Positions 7,207 to 13,559 of a stretch of 16,526 nt of DNA are shown here, piece by piece. The notes under the pieces are model-generated. The model saw only the letters and a list, made by a program, of their open reading frames with translations, ran no database searches and had not been told where the DNA came from. Source of the DNA: SG8-39 sp041558415 (GTDB taxonomy: Bacteria; Pseudomonadota; Gammaproteobacteria; Burkholderiales; SG8-39); contig JBFFEY010000064.1 of assembly GCA_041558415.1 (NCBI GenBank), positions 1 through 16,526 of the forward strand. Reading direction: 5' to 3'. Made by a program: the position numbers and the translations under genes. The number at the start of each line of letters is the position of its first letter. Within the stretch, counting starts at the first letter, position 1.

Positions 7207-7347
7207 CGCGGCGCGCGCGCGAAAAAGACCTTTCCATTCATGGCACTGAGCCGGAACCCGCTGCATGCTTGCAGCACTGATCTTTTTTGTGTTCAATGAA
7301 GACGTTGCACCGCATTGCTCAGAAGGTTTTTGAACGAACCCGCAAGC

Positions 7348-7803
7348 ATGCTTGGCCAAACCGTCGAGGACTTTTCGCTTGCCTCGACCGGTGGCGGCAC
7401 ATTTCAGCTCTCGAGCGCACGCGGTCGCAAGCTGGTGCTCTACTTCTATCCCAAGGACAACACGCCCGGCTGCACCACCGAGGGCGCCGATTTCCGCGAC
7501 CGTTACGAGGCGTTCCGCGCCGCCGGCTGCGAAGTGTTCGGCGTGTCACGCGATTCGATCCGCTCGCACGAGAATTTCAAGGCCAAGATCGGCCTCCCCT
7601 TCGCGCTGCTGTCGGATCGGGACGAAGTCCTGTGCAACCGCTTCGGCGTCATCAAGATGAAGAACATGTACGGCAAACAGGTCCGCGGCATCGAGCGTAG
7701 CACCTTCGTCATCGGTGAAGATGGCGTGCTACTGCGCGAATGGCGCGGCATCAAGGTTCCAGGCCACGCTGAGGAGGTACTGCGCTTTGTTCAAGCCCGC
7801 TGA
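7348..7803 (+). CDS. bcp: Thioredoxin-dependent peroxiredoxin, BCP/PrxQ type
   Basis: This 151-aa AhpC/TSA-fold protein reduces hydrogen peroxide and alkyl hydroperoxides in the cytoplasm. The catalytic segment is YFYPKDNTPGCTTEGADFRD, with peroxidatic Cys42. FGVSRDSIRSHENF and FALLSDRD follow, as in bacterioferritin comigratory proteins. The resolving cysteine found five residues after the peroxidatic one in E. coli BCP is absent (Ala47 here). Cys61 and Cys96 remain, so it may be a 1-Cys or atypical form. ATG 7348 starts the recognisable domain. In-frame TTG codons at 7315 and 7330 could extend it by 11 or 6 residues, and an AGAAGG at 7321-7326 sits just before the latter, so the exact start is open. 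The PhoH gene follows 73 bp downstream. Confidence 0.9.
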   Translation: MLGQTVEDFSLASTGGGTFQLSSARGRKLVLYFYPKDNTPGCTTEGADFRDRYEAFRAAGCEVFGVSRDSIRSHENFKAKIGLPFALLSDRDEVLCNRFGVIKMKNMYGKQVRGIERSTFVIGEDGVLLREWRGIKVPGHAEEVLRFVQAR

Positions 7804-7876
7804 TCCCGCCGCCGAGCTCGTTGCCGACGACGGCAACGCCTTTACCTCAACCGCCAGCCGCCTCCCCGCCGACCCC

Positions 7877-9292
7877 ATGCCGAAGTCCCCATCGCCCAGG
7901 AAAAAGCGCCTCGCCAAGCTCTTCGTGCTCGACACGAACGTGCTGATGCACGACCCGACCAGCCTGTTCCGCTTCGAGGAGCATGACGTCTACGTGCCGA
8001 TCGGCACCCTGGAGGAACTCGACAACCACAAGAAGGGCATGTCCGACGTGGCGCGCAACGCGCGTCAGGCGAGCCGCTTTCTCGACGAGATCGTGTCGCG
8101 CGCGGAAGGGGAGATCAAGAACGGCATCGCGCTGCTCGCCAAAGCGGGCGAGCGGCCCAGCGGGCGGCTGTATCTGCAGACCGAGGTGATGAACGGGGAT
8201 CTTCCGGCCACGCTCGCCGTCGGCAAGACCGATAACCAGATCCTCGCGGTAGTGCGCAGCCTGCAGAAGCGCGAACCGAAGCGCGAGATCATTCTGGTGT
8301 CGAAGGACATCAACATGCGCATCAAGGCGCATGCACTCGGCCTCGCGGCGGAAGATTACACCAACGACAAGGTACTCGAGGACGCTGACCTCCTTTACAC
8401 CGGCGTGCGTCAGCTGCCGGCCGACTTCTGGGACGCGCACGCGCGCGACATGGAGTCCTGGAAAAAGGACGGCCACACCTACTACCGCGTGCGCGGCCCA
8501 CTCGTGCCGAAGCTGCTGCAGAACGAATTCGTGTTCGACGAATCGAGCGAACGGCCGCTATACGCCTTGGTCAAGGAACGCAGCGGACGCAGCGCGGTGC
8601 TCGAGACGCTGCGCGACTACACGCACGCGAAAAACGCCGTCTGGGGCATCACCGCGCGCAACCGCGAGCAGAACTTCGCGCTCAACCTGCTGATGAACCC
8701 CGCGATCGACTTCATCACCCTGCTCGGCCAGGCCGGCACCGGCAAGACGCTGATGGCGCTCGCCGCGGGGCTCACGCAGGTGCTGGACGACAAGCGCTAC
8801 AGCGAGATCATCATGACGCGCGTCACCGTGCCGATCGGCGAGGACATCGGTTTCCTGCCGGGCACCGAGGAGGAGAAGATGCAGCCTTGGATGGGCGCCC
8901 TCGAGGACAACCTGGACGTGCTCAACACCACGGACGAGTCCGGCGGCGAGTGGGGGCGCGCCGCAACGCGCGACCTGGTGCGCGCACGCATCAAGGTCAA
9001 GTCGCTCAATTTCATGCGTGGCCGCACCTTCATCAACAAGTGGCTGATCATCGACGAGGCGCAGAACCTGACGCCGAAGCAGATGAAGACGCTCGTCACG
9101 CGGGCCGGACCGGGGACGAAGGTCATCTGCCTGGGCAACATCGCGCAGATCGACACGCCCTACCTCACTGAAGGCAGCTCGGGCCTGACCTACGTGGTCG
9201 ACCGGATGAAAGACTGGCCGCATGCCGGCCACGTCACGCTGGCGCGCGGCGAGCGCTCGCGCCTGGCGGATCACGCCGCGGAGGTGCTGTAG
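7877..9292 (+). CDS. PIN-PhoH fusion ATPase (PhoH2/YlaK type)
   Basis: This 471-aa two-domain protein begins with an N-terminal PIN ribonuclease-like domain. LFVLDTNVLMHDP gives Asp19, the Glu46/47 region lies in TLEELDNHKKG, and further acidic residues occur in TDNQILAVV and LVSKDINMRIKAHALGL. The C-terminal part is a PhoH P-loop ATPase with Walker A GQAGTGKT (residues 284-291), Walker B WLIIDEAQ (389-396), and TRAGPGTKVICLGNIAQID, which resembles the sensor region of helicase-type ATPases. PIN-PhoH proteins have been described as RNA helicase/ribonucleases, sometimes in toxin-antitoxin pairs; no small antitoxin gene is present here. ATG 7877 is the first start after the peroxiredoxin stop that gives a sensible N-terminus (MPKSPSPRKKRLAKLFVLDT), although no ribosome binding site is evident. 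Same strand as the peroxiredoxin and the methyltransferase. Confidence 0.92.
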   Translation: MPKSPSPRKKRLAKLFVLDTNVLMHDPTSLFRFEEHDVYVPIGTLEELDNHKKGMSDVARNARQASRFLDEIVSRAEGEIKNGIALLAKAGERPSGRLYLQTEVMNGDLPATLAVGKTDNQILAVVRSLQKREPKREIILVSKDINMRIKAHALGLAAEDYTNDKVLEDADLLYTGVRQLPADFWDAHARDMESWKKDGHTYYRVRGPLVPKLLQNEFVFDESSERPLYALVKERSGRSAVLETLRDYTHAKNAVWGITARNREQNFALNLLMNPAIDFITLLGQAGTGKTLMALAAGLTQVLDDKRYSEIIMTRVTVPIGEDIGFLPGTEEEKMQPWMGALEDNLDVLNTTDESGGEWGRAATRDLVRARIKVKSLNFMRGRTFINKWLIIDEAQNLTPKQMKTLVTRAGPGTKVICLGNIAQIDTPYLTEGSSGLTYVVDRMKDWPHAGHVTLARGERSRLADHAAEVL

Positions 9293-9368
9293 ACGGGTCT
9301 CGTCCGAGGCAGCCGGCGCGGGAATTTTCCTGCTAGGCTTCGCCTCCCGCTTTCACCCGGTTCCGGTC

Positions 9369-10235
9369 ATGAAGCACGCTTTCGGCTTGCGCGCCGCGCT
9401 CGCGGCGCTGCTCATCGGTTTCACGGCATGGGGTTTCGCCCAGTCGCCGCCGGGTGACGCGCCGAAGACGAAGCCCTATGAGCCGAGCGTCGGCCAGGCC
9501 GGCAAGGACGTCATCTGGGTGCCTTCGCCCGACAAGGTGGTCGACCGGATGCTGCAAATGGCGCAGACCACGCCGCAGGACTTCGTCGTCGACCTCGGCT
9601 CGGGCGACGGCAAGATCGTCATCGCCGCGGCGCAGCGTTACGGCGCGCGCGCCATGGGGGTCGAGTTCAATCCGGACATGGTCGCGCTATCGCGCGACAA
9701 CGCGCGCAAGGCCGGCGTCACCGACAAGGTCACCATCGTGCACGGCGACTTCTTCAAGGTCGACTTCAGCAGGGCCAGCGTGCTGACGCTGTACCTGCTG
9801 CCGGACCTCAACATCAAGCTGCGCCCCAGGATCCTGGGACTGAAGCCCGGTACGCGGGTCGTCTCGCACTCCTTCGACATGCAGGACTGGGAGCCTGACG
9901 AACTGTCGATCCTCGACGGCAAGCGTGCCTACTTCTGGCTCGTACCGGCGAACGTCGCCGGGCGCTGGTCACTGGCGCTCGAGGGCGGCACGACGCAGCA
10001 CGTCGACATCGGCTTCGAGCAGGAATACCAGAAGCTGCAAGGCTACGCACAGGTCGGCGAGGTGCTCGCCGGGCTACGCGATGCGCGCCTGCGCGGCGCG
10101 GACATCCGGTTCACCTATGTCGACGCCAAGGGCGTGCGGCGCGCATTCAGCGGCCGGGTGACCGGCGACCGCATGCAGGGCGAGTACCGCAGCGACCCCG
10201 GTACGCCGGGCCGCTGGCGCGCGGTCAAGCGCTAG
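9369..10235 (+). CDS. Putative exported class I SAM-dependent methyltransferase
   Basis: This 288-aa protein has a clear N-terminal signal peptide (MKHAFGLRAALAALLIGFTA, likely cleavage after GFA at residue 24), followed by a Rossmann methyltransferase domain. Motif I is VVDLGSGDG (about residues 73-81), the acidic end of strand 2 is GVEFNPDM (Glu99), and VHGDFFKVDF corresponds to motif II. LTLYLLPDLNIKLRPRI and LKPGTRVVSHSFDM follow, as in methyltransferases that modify proteins or small molecules. The last 80 or so residues look beta-rich and are of unknown role (RFTYVDAKGVRRAFSGRVTG). Substrate unknown. A signal peptide on a SAM enzyme is odd because SAM is cytoplasmic. ATG 9369 begins the signal peptide; upstream in-frame codons overlap phoH. 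It ends 18 bp from the convergent CDGSH gene. Confidence 0.8.
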   Translation: MKHAFGLRAALAALLIGFTAWGFAQSPPGDAPKTKPYEPSVGQAGKDVIWVPSPDKVVDRMLQMAQTTPQDFVVDLGSGDGKIVIAAAQRYGARAMGVEFNPDMVALSRDNARKAGVTDKVTIVHGDFFKVDFSRASVLTLYLLPDLNIKLRPRILGLKPGTRVVSHSFDMQDWEPDELSILDGKRAYFWLVPANVAGRWSLALEGGTTQHVDIGFEQEYQKLQGYAQVGEVLAGLRDARLRGADIRFTYVDAKGVRRAFSGRVTGDRMQGEYRSDPGTPGRWRAVKR

Positions 10236-10236
10236 A

Positions 10237-10253
10237 CGGCCCCCGCGGGGCCG
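10237..10253. other. Small GC hairpin between convergent genes
   Basis: CGGCCCC (10237-10243) and GGGGCCG (10247-10253) pair around a CGC loop in the 18-bp gap between the methyltransferase and CDGSH stops. No T-tract on either side. It may help end transcription from both directions, but it does not meet the usual terminator pattern. Confidence 0.4.
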
Positions 10254-10490
10254 CTACGGCTTCGCATGGGTCCCGTCGCAGAACGGCGCGCCGCCGGTGC
10301 GCTTGCAGCCGCAGAGCCACACCTTCTGCGCCTCGCTCACCGTGAACCGGAGGGGCGTGAACGCACTACCCTTGTGCGAGCCGTCGCAAAACGGCTGGCG
10401 CTTGGAACGCCCGCAGGCGCACCACCAGTAGTCGCCGGGGGCGAGCTCGACGGCGTAGGGCGAGGACTGAGCAACGACAGGATCAGGCAT
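10254..10490 (-). CDS. Double CDGSH iron-sulfur domain protein
   Basis: This 78-aa protein has two complete CDGSH [2Fe-2S] motifs, CACGRSKRQPFCDGSH and CGCKRTGGAPFCDGTH. Both fit C-x-C-x2-(S/T)-x3-P-x-C-D-G-(S/T)-H, with three Cys and one His ligand each. It is likely a small soluble cytoplasmic electron-transfer or redox-sensing protein related to mitoNEET-type proteins; the specific bacterial role is not known. The ATG at 10490 (MPDPVVAQSSPYAVELAPGD) is preferred over the longer TTG frame at 10526, which would overlap dnaB. It starts 13 nt after the dnaB stop, so it is probably co-transcribed with dnaB. No strong ribosome binding site is visible. Confidence 0.9.
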   Translation of the reverse strand: MPDPVVAQSSPYAVELAPGDYWWCACGRSKRQPFCDGSHKGSAFTPLRFTVSEAQKVWLCGCKRTGGAPFCDGTHAKP

Positions 10491-10503
10491 GGTGGATTGG
10501 CGC

Positions 10504-11931
10504 CTAGAAAGACCCGGGCTCCGCAAAGTTGCCGAAGCGGGTGTGCTGGCCGAGGAAGGTGAGGTCGACCTTGCCGATGGGACCGTTCCTCTGCTTGCCG
10601 ATGATCACCTCGGCGCGCCCCTTGGCCTCCGGCTTCTCCGGGAAATACACTTCGTCGCGGTAGATGAACAGGATGACGTCGGCGTCCTGCTCGATCGCCC
10701 CGGACTCGCGCAGGTCCGACATCATGGGCCGCTTGTCGTTGCGCGACTCGACCGCGCGCGAGAGCTGCGAGAGCGCGACCACCGGAACGTTCAGCTCCTT
10801 GGCCAGCGCCTTGAGCGAGCGCGAGATCTCGGAGATCTCCGTCGCCCGGTTCTCGCCGGCGCGCGGATTCGATGACGACATGAGCTGCAGGTAGTCGACC
10901 ACCACCAGGCCGAGCTTGCCGCCGAACTGGCGCCACAGGCGGCGCGCCCGACTGCGCAACTCGAGCGCGTTCAGCGCGGCGGTCTCGTCGATGTAGAGGG
11001 GCGCGTCGTGCAGCCGTCCCATCGCCTCCGAAAGGTCGCTCCACTCCTGGTCGTTCAGCCGCCCGGTGCGCATTTTGTGCTGGTCGACACGCGCGATCGA
11101 GCCGAGCATGCGCGTGGCGAGTTGCGAAGCGCCCATCTCCATGCTGAAGATCGCGACCGGCAGCAGGTTGTGCAGCGCGACGTGCTCTGCAACGTTCAGC
11201 GCGAACGCCGTCTTGCCCATGGAGGGGCGGCCGGCGACGATGACCAGGTCGCCCGGCTGCAGCCCCGCCGTTTTCGAATCGAGATCGGTAAAGCCGGTCG
11301 GGATGCCGGTGACGTCCGACGGGTTGTCGCGGTGATAGAGAAAATCGATGCGCTCGAGCACCCGCGCGAGCACCGGCTTGATCTCCTCCAAGCCACTGCC
11401 GTGGCGCGATCCCGCCTCGCCGATCTCGAGGATGCGGGTTTCGGCCTCGTCGAGCAGCTGGCCGACGTCCTTGCCGGTCGGGTTGAGCGCGTTCTCCGCG
11501 ATCTCCGTGGCGACCTGGGCGAGGCGGCGCTGCACCGCGCGCTCGCGCACCAGCTCGGCGTAGCGCCGGATGTTGAGCGCGCTCGGCGTGTTCTGCGCAA
11601 GCGCCGCCAAATACGCGAGCCCGCCGGTGCGGTCCTTGTCCTCGCTCGCCTCGATCGACTCCGACACCGTCACCACGTCGGCCGGCTTGCCCGCCTCGAT
11701 AAGGCGCGCCACGTGGCGCCAGATACGCCGGTGATCGTCGCGATAGAAGTCCTCCGCTCCGACGAGGTCGGCAACGCGATCGAAGGCCAGGTTATCGAGC
11801 AGCAGCGCGCCGAGCAGCGACTGCTCCGCTTCCACCGAGTGCGGTGGCACCTTCAGCGCGTGCAGCTGCGGATCGCTCGCCTCCTGGCGCGACGCGTGGC
11901 TGGTGACGGCTGAGTTTTGTGCGAGCGCCAT
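10504..11931 (-). CDS. dnaB: Replicative DNA helicase DnaB
   Basis: This 475-aa hexameric 5'-3' helicase unwinds DNA at the replication fork and interacts with DnaG primase. The N-terminal primase-interacting domain starts VPPHSVEAEQSLLGALLLDN (about residues 28-47). The RecA-like ATPase domain has Walker A GRPSMGKT (234-241) and Walker B LVVVDYLQL (Asp346). The conserved SQLSRAVESRNDKRPMMSDL (388-407) is followed by the DLRESGAIEQDAD motif, and the C-terminus ends QHTRFGNFAEPGSF. The length is normal and no intein interrupts the ATPase motifs. Start is ATG 11931. An intrinsic terminator lies just upstream after rplI, so dnaB probably has its own promoter; I could not identify a convincing one. 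Two near-consensus DnaA boxes lie upstream. Confidence 0.98.
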   Translation of the reverse strand: MALAQNSAVTSHASRQEASDPQLHALKVPPHSVEAEQSLLGALLLDNLAFDRVADLVGAEDFYRDDHRRIWRHVARLIEAGKPADVVTVSESIEASEDKDRTGGLAYLAALAQNTPSALNIRRYAELVRERAVQRRLAQVATEIAENALNPTGKDVGQLLDEAETRILEIGEAGSRHGSGLEEIKPVLARVLERIDFLYHRDNPSDVTGIPTGFTDLDSKTAGLQPGDLVIVAGRPSMGKTAFALNVAEHVALHNLLPVAIFSMEMGASQLATRMLGSIARVDQHKMRTGRLNDQEWSDLSEAMGRLHDAPLYIDETAALNALELRSRARRLWRQFGGKLGLVVVDYLQLMSSSNPRAGENRATEISEISRSLKALAKELNVPVVALSQLSRAVESRNDKRPMMSDLRESGAIEQDADVILFIYRDEVYFPEKPEAKGRAEVIIGKQRNGPIGKVDLTFLGQHTRFGNFAEPGSF

Positions 11932-11979
11932 GATCAGTCCAGTTTCGGGATGCAGCCGATCATCACCTGCAGCGCCCGG

Positions 11980-12005
11980 AAAAACAAGGGCCGCTTGCGC
12001 GGCCC
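11980..12005 (-). terminator. Intrinsic terminator after rplI
   Basis: On the minus strand GGGCCGC (12005-11999), loop GCAA and GCGGCCC (11994-11988) are followed directly by TTGTTTTT (11987-11980). A 7-bp GC stem with a tetraloop and a U-rich tail is a textbook Rho-independent terminator. It ends the ribosomal-protein operon 46 bp after the rplI stop and separates it from dnaB. Confidence 0.88.
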
Positions 12006-12007
12006 CC

Positions 12008-12049
12008 TGTGGATTACCTGTGACTAAACTGTAGTCAAGCTGTCGATAA
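12008..12049 (-). promoter_or_regulatory. Two near-consensus DnaA boxes upstream of dnaB
   Basis: On the minus strand TTATCGACA (12049-12041) and TAATCCACA (12016-12008) each differ from the DnaA box TTATCCACA by one base. They have the same orientation and are separated by 24 bp. Between them is a small inverted repeat, GACTA/TAGTC. They sit between the rplI stop and the terminator, upstream of dnaB. Binding is not shown and the match could be chance. Confidence 0.35.
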
Positions 12050-12050
12050 A

Positions 12051-12500
12051 TCAGCTCTCGCCGAGCACCGACACGGTGATCGTCGCGATCACGTCGCTGT
12101 GCAGCGCAATCGGGATCGGGAATTCCCCGACCTGCTTGAGCGGCCCCTGCGGCATGCGCACCTGGGCCCGCTCGACTTCGATGCCCTGCTTGGCAAGCGC
12201 CTCGACAATGTCGAAGTTGGTCACCGAGCCGAACAGCCGTCCGTCGACGCCGGCCTTCTGCATGATCTGGATCATCAACCCCTCGAGCTGGGTCGCGCGC
12301 GCCTGCGCTGCGGCAAGTGCCTCGGCCTGCGCCCGCTCGAGCTCGGCGCGGCGCGTTTCGAATACCGCGAGGTTCTCCGCCGTCGCCCGCTTCGCCTTGC
12401 CTTGCGGGATCAGGTAGTTGCGCGCGAATCCGTCCTTCACCTTGACCACGTCGCCCAGGTTACCGAGGTTGGCGACGCGCTCCATGAGAATCACCTGCAT
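12051..12500 (-). CDS. rplI: 50S ribosomal protein L9
   Basis: This 149-aa protein has the usual length of L9. The N-terminal rRNA-binding domain has MQVILMERVANLGNLGDVVK and GFARNYLIPQGKAKRAT. A long alpha helix follows (about residues 42-75, rich in Ala, Glu and Arg), then a C-terminal domain with GSVTNFDIVEAL. L9 binds 23S rRNA domain V and stabilises the L1 stalk region, influencing frame maintenance. Start is ATG 12500 with AGGAGG (12510-12505) 4 nt upstream, overlapping the rpsR stop codon. It is the last gene of the rpsF-priB-rpsR-rplI operon, followed by a strong intrinsic terminator. Confidence 0.98.
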   Translation of the reverse strand: MQVILMERVANLGNLGDVVKVKDGFARNYLIPQGKAKRATAENLAVFETRRAELERAQAEALAAAQARATQLEGLMIQIMQKAGVDGRLFGSVTNFDIVEALAKQGIEVERAQVRMPQGPLKQVGEFPIPIALHSDVIATITVSVLGES

Positions 12501-12509
12501 GGCGCCTCC

Positions 12510-12794
12510 TCAGTGCAGATCGGTATACGGCAGCAGCGCGAGGAAGCGCGCCCGCTTGATCGCCGTCGACAGCTGGCGCTGGTAGCCCGCCGAGGTCCCG
12601 GTGATGCGCGCCGGGATGATCTTGCCGGTCTCGTTGATGAAATCGCGCAGCGTGTCGAGATCCTTGTAGTCGATCCACTCGACCTTCTCTGCCGTGAAGC
12701 GGCAGAACTTGCGGCGCCGGAACAGCGCCCGCTGGCCGCGCTCGCGGCCGCCGCGCCCCTTACCTTTGCCCTTGCCCCGTCTTGGTGCTGGCAT
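12510..12794 (-). CDS. rpsR: 30S ribosomal protein S18
   Basis: This 94-aa S18 forms a heterodimer with S6 on the small-subunit platform. The conserved core includes RRRKFCRFTAEKVEWIDYKD and ETGKIIPARITGTSAGYQRQ, then AIKRARFLALLPYTD. The N-terminus carries a basic Gly/Lys/Arg-rich extension (PAPRRGKGKGKGRGGRERG), so it is somewhat longer than E. coli S18. The ATG at 12794 has AAGGAG 7 nt upstream, which decides the start over a TTG at 12800. It begins 2 nt after the priB stop (TGAAGATG) and ends 9 nt before rplI. Confidence 0.97.
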   Translation of the reverse strand: MPAPRRGKGKGKGRGGRERGQRALFRRRKFCRFTAEKVEWIDYKDLDTLRDFINETGKIIPARITGTSAGYQRQLSTAIKRARFLALLPYTDLH

Positions 12795-12796
12795 CT

Positions 12797-13126
12797 TCAA
12801 GCTCCTTCCGTAAATTCAAGTTTCGTGACGTGCAGCACGAGCCGCTTCGAACGCCGGCTCCTGGCACACAAAAATCCTTCCACCGCGAGCCGCGCGTCGA
12901 GCGCGCAACCCGCCAACAGTCTCGCCCGACCCTCGAACGCCACCGCGTCCACTTCGGCACGCACCTCGCGCAGCCCGCCGGCTTCCATCGCCTGCGACTC
13001 GTGCAGCATGCGGAACGCGATCACGTCGATGCCGGCCGGCGTCTGGCGCAATGCATCGCGCTCGATCAGGCGCCCGGCGAGCCGTACGCGATTGGCAATA
13101 TCCGCAGCCGCAGCGGCTGCGCCAAT
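12797..13126 (-). CDS. priB: Primosomal replication protein PriB (non-standard ATT start)
   Basis: This OB-fold single-stranded DNA-binding protein takes part in the PriA-dependent restart primosome. The diagnostic segments are NRVRLAGRLIERDALRQTPA followed by GIDVIAFRMLHES, and VEGFLCARSRRSKRLVLHV. They parallel PriB of E. coli (MTNRLVLSG...) and Neisseria (RYTPAGIPVL, EGFLAQKSRRS). Its place between rpsF and rpsR is the conserved one. The frame contains no ATG, GTG or TTG between the preceding stop and a TTG at 13051, which would delete the first beta strand. An in-frame ATT at 13126-13124 lies 8 nt after CGGAGG (13140-13135) and would give 109 aa. A second in-frame ATT at 13099-13097 aligns with Met1 of E. 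coli PriB (100 aa). I use the first because of its ribosome binding site. The function is secure; the start is not. Confidence 0.88.
   Translation of the reverse strand: MGAAAAAADIANRVRLAGRLIERDALRQTPAGIDVIAFRMLHESQAMEAGGLREVRAEVDAVAFEGRARLLAGCALDARLAVEGFLCARSRRSKRLVLHVTKLEFTEGA
13104..13120 (-). other. Perfect 7-bp hairpin at the priB start
   Basis: On the minus strand GCAGCCG (13120-13114) and CGGCTGC (13110-13104) pair around a CTG triloop. It lies between the two candidate ATT start codons of priB and could shift ribosome access between them, or bring the Shine-Dalgarno nearer to the second one (18 nt if the hairpin is looped out). Confidence 0.6.
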
Positions 13127-13134
13127 GCCGTCGA

Positions 13135-13140
13135 CCTCCG
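13135..13140 (-). promoter_or_regulatory. Shine-Dalgarno for priB
   Basis: CGGAGG on the minus strand, 3 nt after the rpsF stop codon and 8 nt before the in-frame ATT at 13126. It is the main argument that translation of priB begins at that ATT. Confidence 0.55.
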
Positions 13141-13143
13141 GCG

Positions 13144-13542
13144 TCAGGCCGGCGGCGCAGCCGCGGCCGCGCCCGCTTCCGCCGATTGCGCCTCACCGCC
13201 GCGCTCCATCAGCGATTTGGACTTCTCTTCCTTCATCATCGGCGACGGCGTGGTCACCGCGCGCGGCATCTTGACGATGAGATGGCGCAGCACCGCGTCG
13301 CTGAACTTGAACGAATGCTCGAGCTCGTCGACCGTCTCGCGGTCGCACTCGATGTTCATCAGCACGTAGTGCGCCTTGTGAATCTTCTCGAGCGAAAAGG
13401 CGAGCTGTCGCCGCCCCCAGTCCTCCAGGCGATGCACGACGCCCTGCCGCGCGGCGATGACGCCCTTGTAGCGCTCGACCATGGCGGGCACCTGCTCGCT
13501 CTGGTCCGGGTGGACGATGAATACGATTTCGTAATGTCGCAT
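13144..13542 (-). CDS. rpsF: 30S ribosomal protein S6
   Basis: This 132-aa S6 begins MRHYEIVFIVHPDQSEQVPA and contains VVHRLEDWGRRQLAFSLEKI followed by HKAHYVLMNIECD, then ELEHSFKFSDAVLRHLIVK. It pairs with S18 on the platform of the small subunit. The C-terminal tail after about residue 102 is Lys/Glu-rich and ends in an Ala/Pro stretch (GAAAAAPPA), common in S6 tails. The ATG at 13542 matches the family N-terminus and has AAGGAG (13552-13547) 4 nt upstream; the longer TTG frame from 13581 runs through a leader hairpin and is not used. It is first in the rpsF-priB-rpsR-rplI operon, downstream of rlmB on the same strand. Confidence 0.98.
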   Translation of the reverse strand: MRHYEIVFIVHPDQSEQVPAMVERYKGVIAARQGVVHRLEDWGRRQLAFSLEKIHKAHYVLMNIECDRETVDELEHSFKFSDAVLRHLIVKMPRAVTTPSPMMKEEKSKSLMERGGEAQSAEAGAAAAAPPA

Positions 13543-13559
13543 AGGGCTCCTTGTGGGAT

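Noticed and set aside
7207..7221. Alternating C-G run, possible Z-DNA-forming tract
   Set aside because: Short CG alternations recur throughout this GC-rich window (for example near 14270 and 16510), so this one is not distinctive.
6301..7299. 332-codon plus-strand frame across the alaC promoter and NIPSNAP region
   Set aside because: It overlaps the better-supported Mth938-like gene and lies antisense to NIPSNAP; its sequence is low-complexity and unlike any family.
7723..9280. Antisense open frames across phoH (for example 7847-8476 and 8558-9274)
   Set aside because: Compositional shadows with no domain signature; the plus-strand PIN and PhoH motifs account for the region.
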